From Phytophthora quininea (Eukaryota; Oomycota; Peronosporomycetes; Peronosporales; Peronosporaceae), in assembly GCA_011947345.1 (NCBI GenBank), contig JAAVTG010000531.1, forward strand, positions 1,161,967 through 1,225,966: a stretch of DNA of 64,000 bases, read 5' to 3'. The notes below the pieces were generated by a model that worked only from the letters and a program-made list of their open reading frames with translations, did not search any database and had not been told where the DNA came from. This document shows, piece by piece, positions 1 to 11,064 of this stretch; the first letter of the stretch is position 1, and each line of letters begins with the position of its first letter. The translations under genes and the position numbers were made by a program.

Positions 1-637
1 TGAGCAGCCTGCTCTCCGTCCTTTGCTTCGTCTCCTGTCGACGCAGGTCGGCCAAGTTGTAGGCCATGTTCTCCAGCGACTGGTCCATACGAACACGCCC
101 CTGCACCAATACCTCCTCCATGATCACCTCTCCTTCCAACCCAAACGTCTCCTTAGCCTGCTCAATGAACTTAGGGAACCGCAGGCGATACAGCACCTCC
201 TGCACATTAATCTGCACCACAAAAAAATTAGAACCTATAAAAATACCCATCGTCGCAGCAAATAAATCCTCGCACCGAATAGGCCACAGCTGGAGCGCTC
301 CCCTTCGTCGCCACGGGCGTCACGTCCAGCACATTGTGCTGCAGAAGCTTCAGCAACGCGCACTTGATCTAAGCAAGCATCATAGCACGGAATACTGTTC
401 AATTTATGATAGAAAGTATATCAAAGAAAGTTGTATCCATTTTTCTTACCTCGTGCACGGAAGGCGGCGACTGCTTGCGCTGCAGCTTCTGCGCCAGCTC
501 CACGAGTCTCAGTCCCTCCGAGCGCAGCAGCGCTTCCGCCACACTCCCGCTGCATCGCCCAAGTCCTCGCGCAGGATGCTGAGCACCAGGTCCCGCTCTG
601 ACCGCGTGGCGAACGACTGCGTCCTGGTCGCTGCCAT
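1..637 (-). CDS. RPC3: RNA polymerase III subunit RPC3/C82 (5' part, partial)
   Basis: This is the N-terminal part of the Pol III subunit RPC3 (C82/POLR3C), which with C34 and C31 opens promoter DNA. Translation on the minus strand from the ATG at 637 gives a winged-helix start (ERDLVLSILREDLGD, then SVAEALLRSEGLRLVELAQK), ending in a donor at 449. A second exon starts at 368 (IKCALLKLLQHNVLDV) and a third at 211, with INVQEVLYRLRFPKFIEQAK typical of the family. The gene runs off the left edge. A one-base shift is needed at the CCC run at 546-548, and the exon 2/3 junction is not clean, so a second error may lie there. The start lies 95 bp from the divergent E(z) gene. Family assignment rests on recognised motifs; the C-terminal half is not visible. 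Confidence 0.75.
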
Positions 638-732
638 CCGTCAAGATAATATATGCTGGGCTCCAGTCAAATTGCATTTGGGTAACAGTTACCCAATTCT
701 AGAAGATCATCATACCCTTTTTAATAAAAAAC
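638..732. promoter_or_regulatory. Bidirectional promoter between RPC3 and E(z)
   Basis: Only 95 bp separate the two divergent start codons, so both promoters and both 5' leaders must share this space. Positions 678-696 form a perfect inverted repeat, TTGGGTAAC-A-GTTACCCAA, with 9-bp arms and a single central base, near the middle of the interval. It looks like a binding site for a symmetric dimer. No canonical oomycete Inr was seen. Confidence 0.6.
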
Positions 733-3700
733 ATGGGCTCGAAGCGGTCGGCGGACGGCACCGACTCGGAGCTGGACGGCTCACTGTCGGACTCGGAGAT
801 CGAGGAGCAGCTCTGTGCGCACGCTGCCGAGGCGCTCAACCACTTTACGCGACAGTACCACATCCGCTCCAGCAAAGAAGTGGCCCGCAACCGCCTGACC
901 AGTGCGCTCTATTTGGGTCGACAGCGACGCACTCGACTGGAGTACCCGATTCCAGACAATCCCATTTCCCATGACGCGATGCAGGGGTTCCAAGTGGCGA
1001 CAAGTGAGTTAAATGTGTAAGCTGCATATATAATTCGCTTTTTAATGATCAAACTACTGCTATTGCAGCGTCCGAGCCGTTGGAGCCGCCGGACCTTCGA
1101 GTCAGGAGCAAGGTCAAGATAGTAATACACGGGCCTGGAGAGACTGTGACAATGGAGAAGAGCACAGTCATTCTCCCAAAAGTGCCGCCAATTCCGACCG
1201 CCACGATGTGGACGGCGTTGACCAAGAACTTTGAAGTGGAGGACGAGCCCCAGCTTAAATTCCTGCCCTATTTTGGGGACGATGACGAGGAAGACGTCGT
1301 GTCGGAGTTTTACCAGATCAAGTGAGTGTGGCAAGTGGGCGATGAAGAAGTCTGATGGATTTCTTATTTTTATTTTTGTCATTTGATGTTGTTAGGCAAC
1401 AGCGGACTAGTGCGTGTGAGGTGGAATTTACGAAGGAGATGTGTGAGGCTGTGCTCAAGACGCTGCAGTCGACGTGGGATTTAACACCCAGTGATTTGAA
1501 GCGGGTGGCAGGAGTTATTCAAGTCGAAGAGGAGGTTGGGTGCAAATATTAATTATCTACTGTTATGAAAAGTGACCTTTCTCAATTGCGGTGGTGGGAA
1601 AATAGGTGCTGGTGGAAGTGCACAAAAATCTACGCCAAGCCCAGCGTGCGGCAAAAGAAGCGGCGCTTGGAAGCTGCAAACGCGCAGAACGGCACGGCAG
1701 CCTCGACGTCGATGGTTGTGGAGGACGATCGTTCAAGCGAGGCAGATCAAACAAACATTTCAATGGAGGAATACTTCAAACTCTACGAGCAATCAGCTGA
1801 CTCGTATCGAAGTACGTTGGCGTGGAGGTATGCTGGACTGCTGATGATATTTAAGCTGACATTGTATGAACTTCGTTTTAAATAGCTCTGTTTTGTCGTC
1901 GGTGCTTCGTTTACGACTGTGATTATCACGGGTGCGTCGAAAAACCAGAGCTGGTACGGTAAACTTGCGGTTCTCTTTCGTTAGATTTCCTTGCTGATCG
2001 TTAGTACGCATGCTACTGGCTACAGAGCATTTCCGAACAAAATGCTGTTGTATTACAGTCACAAGAAAAAGAAGAGCTGATGAATACTGGGCGGAACTGC
2101 GGAAACGACTGTTTCCTGGCCCAGATGACGTCGGCACGCATTAACGGGTTCTCCAAAGCCCGTGCTATCAACGCTACGCTTGGATGGGATAAACGAACGC
2201 GAATTACGTGCGCTCGCGCTTACTTTACCTGCTACGGCAACTTCTGCGAAATGGCGAAGCTACTAGGAGACAAGACATGCGGGAAGTCGCAGAAATGTGT
2301 ACTTATTACGACATTAACGACCGCTTCTTAGCGAGAGAGGTGCGCACAGAGAGTCGTGGATTTGTTTTGAAGCTAATTTTTTGTTTGCTGTGCTGCTCAG
2401 CACGTGAGAGCTCAGTCAAAGAATCGGCGCTCGAAGAAGAAGAAACTTGCGCGGATATCAACTTCGCATTTGCACAGTACGTTGGATCAATTTTGCTGCA
2501 TTCACTGTTCGTGTGTCATTGTCACCCTGGATACGCTGCGAAACTCAAAAGATCTCTGGGTCGTAGCCGCATGGGTGACATATATCGACTGGTGCATGTG
2601 CCCTTCATATTCCTCCTGAGGCCAAAAAGACCATAGCTGTTGGGCTTTGCTGGGCGCACATTCGCTCATTTATTCACGAGCTCGTGCATATTGTTACGGA
2701 TTTTCATTAACTGTTGTATGCGCGGTTGAACCTCGTAGACTCCCAAAATGGCGTGGTGAACTCAGTTCAAATCAAGTACGTCTTGTACTACCTGGACAGT
2801 GACAGCATCGAGCTCTAATCGTACATTGGTGTTGTTGCAGAATCGAGTCATGTTCCCACCCCGGTCCTTGCGAGCCTGGCGTCTGCTCTTGCATGGAGGA
2901 TGGAATATTCTGCTCCAAGCACTGTCACTGTGTCCACGAAGATTGCAAAATCTTTTTCCAAGGGTGTCAATGCCAGCGCGGACGCTGCCGAACAAAGGCA
3001 TGCCCTTGCTTTTGTGCTGGTCGTGAGTGCGACTTGGATTTGTGCAAGGTATGCTGTTCCGAGGAAATCGATGCGCGTCTGAAGGGAGAGACGTATATCA
3101 GCAAATGCAGAGAACCGAGCGAAGCGACGAAGGACGACAAGCACCAAACATCGTGTCAGAACCGAAGCATTGCGCTTGGGAAGCAGAAGCGCGTTCGAAT
3201 GGGTCGTTCCAACCTCAGTGCTGCTGGATGGGGACTGTTCGTTGACGAGTTCATTGCCAAAGACGAGTTCATTATTGAGTACATTGGGGAGATGGTGTCT
3301 CAGGAGGAAGCAGATCGACGCGGTGCCGTCTACGACAAGGTCGATCGCAGGTGCGTTGCAATTTTTCTCGTAGCAATATCTTTGATAGCTACTAACACAT
3401 TGTACTGTAGTTACCTCTTCAATTTGGACACGAAAACTGTCATCGATTCGACTCGAAAGGGGAACAAAACCAGAGTACGTCCCCTACAAAACGATCTCGA
3501 CACAGCAAACCCTAACTTTTTTTTGCGTATTACCACATAGTTTATTAACCACTCGAAGAATCCGAACTGCGCTTGTAAAATCATGAACGTGAGCAGCGAT
3601 TTTCGGATTGGGCTGTATGCTCTTCGCGACATTTCACCGCATACCGAGGTGCGCTAATGAAAGAGGATCGTGCTCTACTCTGATAAACTGATTGTGAATG

Positions 3701-3794
3701 TCCTTGCCAGCTTTTCTTCGACTACGGGTACGACAAGGAGCTATACCACGCAGAGCTGCTGAAGCAGCCGACCGTGACGGATTGGATGAGATAG
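733..3794 (+). CDS. E(z): E(z)/EZH-type histone H3 lysine-27 methyltransferase
   Basis: This is the catalytic subunit of Polycomb repressive complex 2. Exons I can place are 733-1003, 1069-1321, 1396-1534, 1606-1811, 1886-1953, 2059-2339, 2401-2476, 2841-3350, 3411-3474, 3541-3648 and 3712-3794; one more exon near 2700-2760 is possible. In order there is an acidic N-terminus, a SANT-like middle (TLFCRRCFVYDCDYHG, then YGNFCEMAKLLGDKTC), a basic AQSKNRRSKKKK stretch, a pre-SET CXC domain with many Cys (CSCMEDGIFCSKHCHC), and a SET domain with AGWGLF, FINHSKNPNC and LFFDYGYDKE. All three SET signatures that bind S-adenosylmethionine or form the active site are present. An extra A in the A-run at 1624-1628 and a missing base near 2281 break the frame and look like sequence errors. 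It sits head to head with RPC3. Confidence 0.88.
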
Positions 3795-4135
3795 GCTACT
3801 GGCAACATCACGATGTACGTGCAGTTTGGCTGAATGAAGTTTCGTACCTGGCCACTCTTTGTGTTTCAGAAAGTTGTGGCGCAGTTTACTTGTGCCCGTC
3901 GGTATATTAGATGACGTGCGAGCAACCTGAACGAATGCAATGCGTTGTAGTAGCCGATGCAGCAAATAGTAGCTTTGTCACGATGACTCGTAAATATTGG
4001 GGTGAAAGGTTACGCTGTGTCCAACACGATGTGCCTTTGAGCGCGAGGGTCCGTTTTCGAGCACTGACCCTTCACTTCGCAACCTTCCGCAAAGATCGTC
4101 CTCCATCGTCCGAAAGCGCTGCAGACACGGGTGAA

Positions 4136-5220
4136 ATGGATCACTCGCCGTTTGTGAGGCAGCCTAACACTGTTCCACCTCCAAGATTTTGGTTGGCATT
4201 GGCGAAGATGTTCAAGACGAGGGCGATGATGCTACTCAGCTGCCGTGGCAATGGAGGACAACGCAAGAGTTGAACGCGTGTCTTCCGACAAACGACCTGA
4301 GAGTTCCGGACGCACCAGTGCAGACTTTATTGTCTCTATCCGATGGAGGCCACCTGAAGCAAACAGTTCCCGATCGCGCTTCCAAAACAATGCGTGCAGT
4401 GTCGACTACTGTGCCGGTGCATCCCTTGGCCAACGAAAAGCATACCGTTACTGTGGTTGCGTCGGGCGTTGTGGACCACCACCACGAGGACGTCGAGTAC
4501 GAGCGAAAGACCCGTCGTCGGGAAAACTGCCGTGTGAACCAGGCGAGGTACAGGAAGAGGCAACGACAGCGGGCGACGGACCTCGAAAGTTACATCCAAA
4601 CACTGCGAGCTGAGGTGAAAGAGCTGGAGAAGCGGCGAGCAGCTTTTCCGTTTAGTGAAGGCAAGAAGCAAGACGTCTGGACCGTGGCGTCCAAGTACTT
4701 TCGTCTTCTGAGTCATGAGGTCGGATCGGTCACAGGACAGCGAGAACCCTCGGCGCTAGCATTTCTCCAAACGGCAATGGCCGACAATGTTCGGGACGGC
4801 GACTTGTGTGGGCCGGAGGCTCTGTACGACAACTGGAGACGCTTTTCACGCTGCTTTGACAACGTTCACGTCGAGTTGAAACGTTTGGAAAAGTGTGCTG
4901 ATGACTTGCTCATTGCCACGACGACCACAAGTTTCACGCTTTCCAGCAACTCGTTACACCACGTGTTCCCGTGCTTGACGAGCAGAGGAGAGTTGCCGCC
5001 GCTAGCGACACGACTGCTGGGGCGGAGAATGGTTTTGCATGGATCGGTTCGCTTTGAATGGGATGCCGAGACGGAGCGAGTGGCGCGCATCCATTCTCAG
5101 TCGGACTTGCTGACGCCGGTGCTGCGGCTACTTGGCAGTCTTGAGGACGTCTCTCACGTATTTGAGGGCGCACTGGTATCGCCCGACGGTCGACTGGAGG
5201 CTGACGGCAACAGATTCTGA
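4136..5220 (+). CDS. bZIP transcription factor, oomycete Cys-variant
   Basis: The basic region reads RRRENCRVNQARYRKRQR (about residues 127-144), followed by heptads (LESYIQTLRAEVKELEKRR) that form a short leucine zipper. Aligned to the bZIP consensus, the invariant DNA-contacting Asn is replaced by Cys, a substitution known in an oomycete-specific bZIP group. The rest, about 200 residues, resembles the conserved C-terminal part of oomycete bZIPs with no named domain. I chose ATG 4136 (MDHSPFVRQP...), which joins the main frame if one A is missing at 4183-4184; otherwise the first in-frame ATG is 4390. Translation stops at 5218-5220. The protein is expected to act in the nucleus; targets cannot be read from the sequence. 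Confidence 0.8.
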
Positions 5221-5941
5221 GAGCTGGTCTGTGACCGCAATTTGTACATGCCGGATATTGCACAGGAATCCAGCCTGATCGCAGCTTATGCGATGGTCGA
5301 CGCGTCGGGAAAGCAGGCTGCAGTCTCGATTTGAACAGAAATGTTTCTAGTCAGGTACCCAGAATGCAAAATTGCTTGCGAACGGAATGAATAAGTGTCC
5401 TGTTCGGCCACTATTACATGCTGTGGGTTACTTATTCTTTTGGCAGTGCATGCCGAAGTTTCATGGCAGTGGGAACCGTTCTGAGGTTATCGAACGACCG
5501 TATACTTCATGATGCAGGAAGCGAATGGACGAACGGGGACCAGCCAATGCGGCAGGCTGAGAACTAGTGTCGTCGACCGAGCAGCGACTGCTTCTGGCGT
5601 TGCTCTTGCTGCGTTCTCAGACAAACTCGACAGGTATTGTGCCTCAGAAGTTGCGCGTTCCGCGTAGGACATTGAACCTGTCCAAATTCAAAGCGTTCTC
5701 GATCAAAACAATCGCAAGTTTATCGTATGCTATGGCATCCTTGACACCCTAATCGTGCCGCGCTTCCAGCGCTTGACACCCACAACAAACGCGTCCGGCT
5801 AACTCACGCCGACGGTGGGAAGATTTGAGTGATCACGAGCAGCGTCGGCATGGTCTGCCCAGGCAGAACCTCGTCATTATCCATTCCACCGCCACCGGTT
5901 CTCATCTAGCAGCAAAGCACCATCCACCGGTTGTTACGCAA
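5221..5941. other. Intergenic region upstream of the GH3 pair
   Basis: About 720 bp lie between the bZIP stop and the first GH3 start. Short reading frames here have no recognisable protein features. I see no repeat or transposon. It should contain the bZIP terminator and the GH3 promoter. Confidence 0.5.
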
Positions 5942-8331
5942 ATGGTCGTGCTGCCGCTGCTACTCATTGTCGCAAGCTTCGTTGCAACCCCAGTCCGCGC
6001 CGAAATACCAAGAGCTTGCACCGGTGACCACAAGAAGTTGCCGTTCTGCAATGCCTCGCTGTCCACCGCCGCAAGAGTCGAAGACCTCCTAGGACGGATC
6101 CCTCTGAAAGATAAGTCCACACTACTCACCGCTCGTGCCAGTCCGCGGGGAACATCAACAGCATCGGCTTGCCCGAATACAATTGGGGAGCCAACTGCGT
6201 TCACGGCGTGCAGTCGACGTGCGGCACCAATTGCCCCACGTCGTTCCCGAACCCGGTCAACCTCGGCGCCACCTTCGACCCGGACGTCGTATTCGAGATG
6301 GCGCAGGTCATCGGGTGGGAGCTGCGTGCGCTGTGGCTGGAAGGTGCGACCGAGAACTACAAGGGCGGACCGCACCTCGGACTCGACTGCTGGTCGCCCA
6401 ATATCAACATCAACCGAGACCCTCGATGGGGACGCAACATGGAGACGCCGTCCGAGGATCCGCTTGTCAACAGCAAGTACGGTGTGGCGTACACGCGAGG
6501 GCTGCAAGAAGGCAAACGTGAAGACCCTCGGTTCTTGCAGGCAGTTGTCACGCTCAAGCACTACGTCGCGTATTCGTACGAGAGTTACGGCGGCATCGAC
6601 CGCATGGAGTTCAATGCCATCGTGTCGCCGTACGAATTCGCAGACACGTACTTCCCAGCGTTCCGGTCCTCGATCGTCGACGGCAAAGCGAAGGGTGTCA
6701 TGTGCTCGTACAACAGCGTCAACGGCATCCCGATGTGCGCGAACAACCAGTTGGAGGCGACGCTGCTTCGCGATACGCTTGGCTTCGACGGCTACATCAC
6801 GAGCGACTCGGGGGCGGTGGAGGCCATCTCGGACAAGCACCACTACACCGACTCGCAGTGCGAGGCTGCGCGACTGGCAATCATCGCCGGCACCGACGTC
6901 AACAGCGGCAAGTCGTACGAGGCGTGTCTGACGAAGCTCGTGCAGAGCAACCAGCTCAACGAGACCGTGTTGAACAAGGCGTTGCGGCACACGCTGCGAG
7001 TTCGCTTTGAACTTGGTCTCTTCGATCCCATCGACGACCAGCCATACTGGAACGTGACCCCGAGCGATGTCGGCACCGCCGAGGCAAAAGAGCTCAGTCT
7101 CAACGCCACCCGCAAGTCGATCGTCCTGCTCCAGAATAACGGGTCGGTGCTGCCACTGCGCAAGGGGATCAAGCTGGCGGTGATCGGTCCTCATGCAAAA
7201 TCTAAACGCGGTCTGCTGGGCAACTACCTCGGCCAGATGTGTCACGGCGACTACAACGAGGTGGGCTGCGTCAAGACGCCACTGGAGGCCATCAACGTCA
7301 CCAACGGCGGGTCCAAAACACTTTACGCCAAGGGCTGTGACATCAAGGACAGCTCCACTGCTGGCTTCGACGAGGCGGTGGCCGTCACCAACAAGGCCGA
7401 CGCCGTCGTTCTGTTCCTCGGCATCGACAACACCATCGAAGAAGAGGTCCGTGACCGAGACAACATCGATCTGCCGAGTATCCAGATGCAGCTGCTGAAG
7501 CGCGTGCGAGCGGTGGGCAAGCCGACGGTGGTGGTGCTGATCAACGGTGGGGTGCTGGGAGCTGAGGAGTTGGTCTTCCAGACAGATGCACTGGTGGAGG
7601 CCTTTTACCCCGGCTTCTTCGGCGCGCAGGCGATGGCCGACGTGTTGTTCGGCGACTACAATCCCGGCGGCAAACTCCCCGTGACGATGTACCGATCCGA
7701 CTACGTCGACAGCGTGGACATGAAGAGCATGAACATGACGACGTACCCCGGTCGGACGTATCGGTATTTCAAGGAGCAGCCAGTGTTCCCGTTCGGCTGG
7801 GGGCTCAGCTACACCAACTTCTCGCTAGCTGCAAGCAGCACCTCCAATTCAAGCCTGACGGTGTCGAATTCGACCAACGCGACGATCTCGGTGGTGGTGT
7901 CGAACGACGGCGATGTAGCTGGCGACGAGGTTGTGTTCGCGTTCTTCCGACCGGTGAGTACAAGCGCCACGGGTCCTGCAACTCTTCTGAACGAGCAGCT
8001 CTTCGACTACCAGCGTGTGAGTTTGGACCCGTCCGCGAACACGAAGTTGACTTTTACCGTGGGGCTGAACTCGTTGGCAATGGTGGACGAGGAGGGCAAC
8101 CTGATGAGCTTCCCTGGGTCGTACGAGGTTGTGGTGAGCAACGGAGTGCACGAACGACTGCGGTTCAATGTCGACGTAACGGGCTCGCGAAAGGTGCTTC
8201 GAGACCGGGTGCACAACTTCCCACTGTCGAATGCCGCTGCGACACCAGCCTTATCGTCGGCAACCAGTATCGACCGGAACAGCAAGTGGATTGCCAGCAC
8301 CTTGGCGGCGGCATTTCTGCTGTGGCTTTAA
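5942..8331 (+). CDS. Secreted GH3 glycosidase (beta-glucosidase/xylosidase-like), copy 1, probable GPI anchor
   Basis: A glycoside hydrolase family 3 enzyme that removes terminal sugars from beta-linked polysaccharides. ATG 5942 gives a signal peptide (MVVLPLLLIVASFVATPVRA) followed by the mature start EIPRACTG. The catalytic (alpha/beta)8 half contains GLPEYNWGANCVHG, RDPRWGRNMETPSEDP and the nucleophile motif GYITSDSGAV; the second half has VLFLGIDNTIEEE and FPFGWGLSYTNF, then a fibronectin-III-like end. The last 20 or so residues are hydrophobic (WIASTLAAAFLLWL) after a small-residue and Asn/Ser-rich spacer, which is the layout of a GPI-attachment signal. One base is missing in the GGGG run at 6147-6150 (PRG-NINSIGLPEY). 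It is followed at 168 bp by a close paralogue. Xylosidase versus glucosidase activity cannot be decided here. Confidence 0.9.
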
Positions 8332-8499
8332 AATTCGTGATAGATCGATCTCAATTAAACTCTATGAATTCCAACGTGTACCATGTTTTCCAGCTTCAGT
8401 CATATTCTTACCATACGTTTTTATTGACTTGATTTCACTATGCGCTCCTTTTCAACAAATCCGAATCAGATCCATAAGATTATTTCCTCCATTGGCAAG

Positions 8500-10875
8500 A
8501 TGCTGCTGCTCCTGGCGCTGCTGCTGGCTGCGGCCTCCGCGTCGCCGTCGATCCCTCGCGCGTGTTCCGATGAACAGTCCAGCCACTTCCCGTTCTGCAA
8601 TGCGTCGCTGCCGACTTTAGACCGCGTGGAGGACCTGCTGGGACGTCTCCCACTGGACGAGAAGGTGACGCTCTTAACAGCGAGGGCGAGTCCTCGTGGC
8701 AACATGAGCTCTTTGGGGCTGCCAGAGTACAACTGGGGCGCAAACTGCGTACATGGAGTGCAGTCTACTTGCGGTACAAACTGCGCCACTAGCTTCCCGA
8801 ATCCGGTGAATCTCGGCGCCATCTTCGACCCAGATGCGGTCCACAACATGGCCCAAGTGATCGGATGGGAACTCCGCGCCCTGTGGCTGGAAGGAGCACG
8901 GGAGAATTACGCCAGCGGTCCACATCTAGGTCTGGACTGCTGGTCTCCCAATATTAACATTAACAGAGACCCACGATGGGGACGCAATATGGAGACCCCC
9001 TCGGAAGACCCGCTGGTCAATTCTAGGTACGGTGTAGCCTATACTACAGGACTGCAGCAGGGCAAAGACAAGAGGTTTCTGCAGGCTGTGGTGACGCTGA
9101 AACACTATGCGGCGTATTCATACGAGCACTACGACGGAATTGATCGCATGGCGTTCAACGCTGTAGTGTCGAGATACGACTTTGCAGACACATATATGCC
9201 GGCGTTCAAGGCGGCGGTGGTGGAAGGCAAAGCCAAAGGAGTCATGTGCTCCTACAACAGTGTCAATGGTATGCCTATGTGCGCCAACAAGCAGCTGAAC
9301 AAGGAGCTGTTAAGAGATCGACTGGGATTCGACGGATACATCACCAGCGACTCGGGAGCCATTGAAGGGATTTTCAGACAGCGACACTACACCAAGTCGC
9401 TGTGTGAAGCGGGCCGACTAGCGATTTTATCGGGCACTGATGTCAACAGTGGCAAAGTGTACGAGAAATGTCTGGCGGATCTCGTCAACAGCAACCAACT
9501 GCCGATCAAAGCGGTGGACGACGCTCTGCGGAACACGCTGAAGCTGCGGTTTGAGCTAGGACTCTTTGACCCGATCGATGACCAACCGTATTGGCACGTG
9601 GCCCCTAGCGAAGTCAACACGGCTGAATCCAAGAAAATGAGTCTCGAGCTTGCGCAAAAGTCTCTTGTGCTTCTGCAGAACCATGGTAACGTCTTGCCAC
9701 TTCGCAAGGGCGCTAAACTGGCTGTTCTGGGACCGCATGCGAAAGCCAAGCAGGCTCTTCTAGGAAATTATTTGGGCCAAATGTGTCATGGAGATTATCT
9801 GGAAGTCGGCTGCGTGCAGACTCCATTGGAGGCGATCGTGAAGGCTAATGGCGAGTCCAATGTGCTCTACGCCCAAGGATCGGCCATTAACGACACTTCA
9901 ACGGCTGGGTTTGATGATGCTGTAGCAGCCGTACAAAAGTCCGATGCAGTTGTTCTGTTCCTCGGTATTGACACTTCAATTGAACGTGAAGCCTGGGATC
10001 GCGAGAACATTGACATGCCCGACATCCAGATGCAGCTGCTTAAGCATGTTCGTCGCGTGGGGAAGCCAACGGTGGTGGTTCTCTTGAACGGTGGTGTCGT
10101 GGGCATTGAAGAGTTGACCCTGCACACAGACTCGGTCGTGGAGGCGTTCTACCCGGGCTACTTCGGCGCTCAAGCTATGAGCGACGTCCTTTTCGGAGAC
10201 GTTATTCCCAGTGGCAAGCTCCCCATTACAATGTATCCTTCTAACTACATCAAGAGCGTGGACATGAAGAGCATGAGCATGACCAAGTACCCTGGTCGGT
10301 CGTACAGGTACTACAAGGAAGTCCCCGTGTTCCCATTCGGATGGGGGCTCAGCTACACAAAGTTTACGCTTGCACTTGACAAAGAGAGCGACGTCAAGGA
10401 CCCGAGTGACCCTCTTGTGGTGACGCGAAATTTGGATACAGCGGTCTCCGTGGTGGTGTCAAATGACGGGAACATTGACATTCTTGCGGACGAGGTTATC
10501 TTTGCGTTTTTCCGTCCGCTTCGCACCAACGCCACTGGCAATGCGGCGCTGCTAAACGAGCAGTTGTTCGACTACCGTCGGGTGAGTCTGCGCCCCACGC
10601 AGTTCCGGAAGCTGAGCTTTCGCATTACCCAGGAAACCCTTGCAATGGTGGACGACGCTGGCAATCGGGTCAGTTATCCGGGCTTTTACGAGGTGATCAT
10701 CACAAACGGAGTGCGCGAGCGCGTGACGTTCGCCATCCACCTCGTGGGCGACTATGAAATGCTGAACGAATTCCCGATGGTCGATGAGCCCGCGAGCGAC
10801 GTGCGATTGACACCGCCGGATTTCAGCGGCCCTATGAAGCACCCTACGGTTGCAATTGCCACAGCGTTCGATTAG
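8500..10875 (+). CDS. Secreted GH3 glycosidase, copy 2
   Basis: Tandem paralogue of the preceding gene with an intact frame. An upstream in-frame ATG exists at 8440, but ATG 8500 starts a clear signal peptide (MLLLLALLLAAASASP), so it is preferred. The same GH3 landmarks occur in order: LPEYNWGANCVHG, RDPRWGRNMETP, GYITSDSGAIEG with the nucleophile Asp, VLFLGIDTSIERE and FPFGWGLSYTKF. Length is about 791 residues. Unlike copy 1 it ends in a polar tail (GPMKHPTVAIATAFD) with no hydrophobic GPI signal, so it is probably released. Third codon positions are visibly less GC-rich than in copy 1, although the proteins are very similar. The two genes probably serve the same substrate at different locations. 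Confidence 0.92.
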   Translation: MLLLLALLLAAASASPSIPRACSDEQSSHFPFCNASLPTLDRVEDLLGRLPLDEKVTLLTARASPRGNMSSLGLPEYNWGANCVHGVQSTCGTNCATSFPNPVNLGAIFDPDAVHNMAQVIGWELRALWLEGARENYASGPHLGLDCWSPNININRDPRWGRNMETPSEDPLVNSRYGVAYTTGLQQGKDKRFLQAVVTLKHYAAYSYEHYDGIDRMAFNAVVSRYDFADTYMPAFKAAVVEGKAKGVMCSYNSVNGMPMCANKQLNKELLRDRLGFDGYITSDSGAIEGIFRQRHYTKSLCEAGRLAILSGTDVNSGKVYEKCLADLVNSNQLPIKAVDDALRNTLKLRFELGLFDPIDDQPYWHVAPSEVNTAESKKMSLELAQKSLVLLQNHGNVLPLRKGAKLAVLGPHAKAKQALLGNYLGQMCHGDYLEVGCVQTPLEAIVKANGESNVLYAQGSAINDTSTAGFDDAVAAVQKSDAVVLFLGIDTSIEREAWDRENIDMPDIQMQLLKHVRRVGKPTVVVLLNGGVVGIEELTLHTDSVVEAFYPGYFGAQAMSDVLFGDVIPSGKLPITMYPSNYIKSVDMKSMSMTKYPGRSYRYYKEVPVFPFGWGLSYTKFTLALDKESDVKDPSDPLVVTRNLDTAVSVVVSNDGNIDILADEVIFAFFRPLRTNATGNAALLNEQLFDYRRVSLRPTQFRKLSFRITQETLAMVDDAGNRVSYPGFYEVIITNGVRERVTFAIHLVGDYEMLNEFPMVDEPASDVRLTPPDFSGPMKHPTVAIATAFD

Positions 10876-11064
10876 ATCGAGCTCGGCAATCCGCTCGCTG
10901 AGTGACGAGCGAGGTTAATGTACATACGCCAACAACTATTTCCTGCTTGGACGAATACCTTATGAAACTCAGTCGCGGCTTCCATTTGGCCGACTGGGTT
11001 AATAACTATACTACAAGCTTGCTTGTGCTACAGGATACTACAACAAACAAACCTACTCATGCCT

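Noticed and set aside
5902..7245. Long 447-codon minus-strand open frame
   Set aside because: It is the antisense shadow of GH3 copy 1; the GC-rich third positions keep the opposite strand open.
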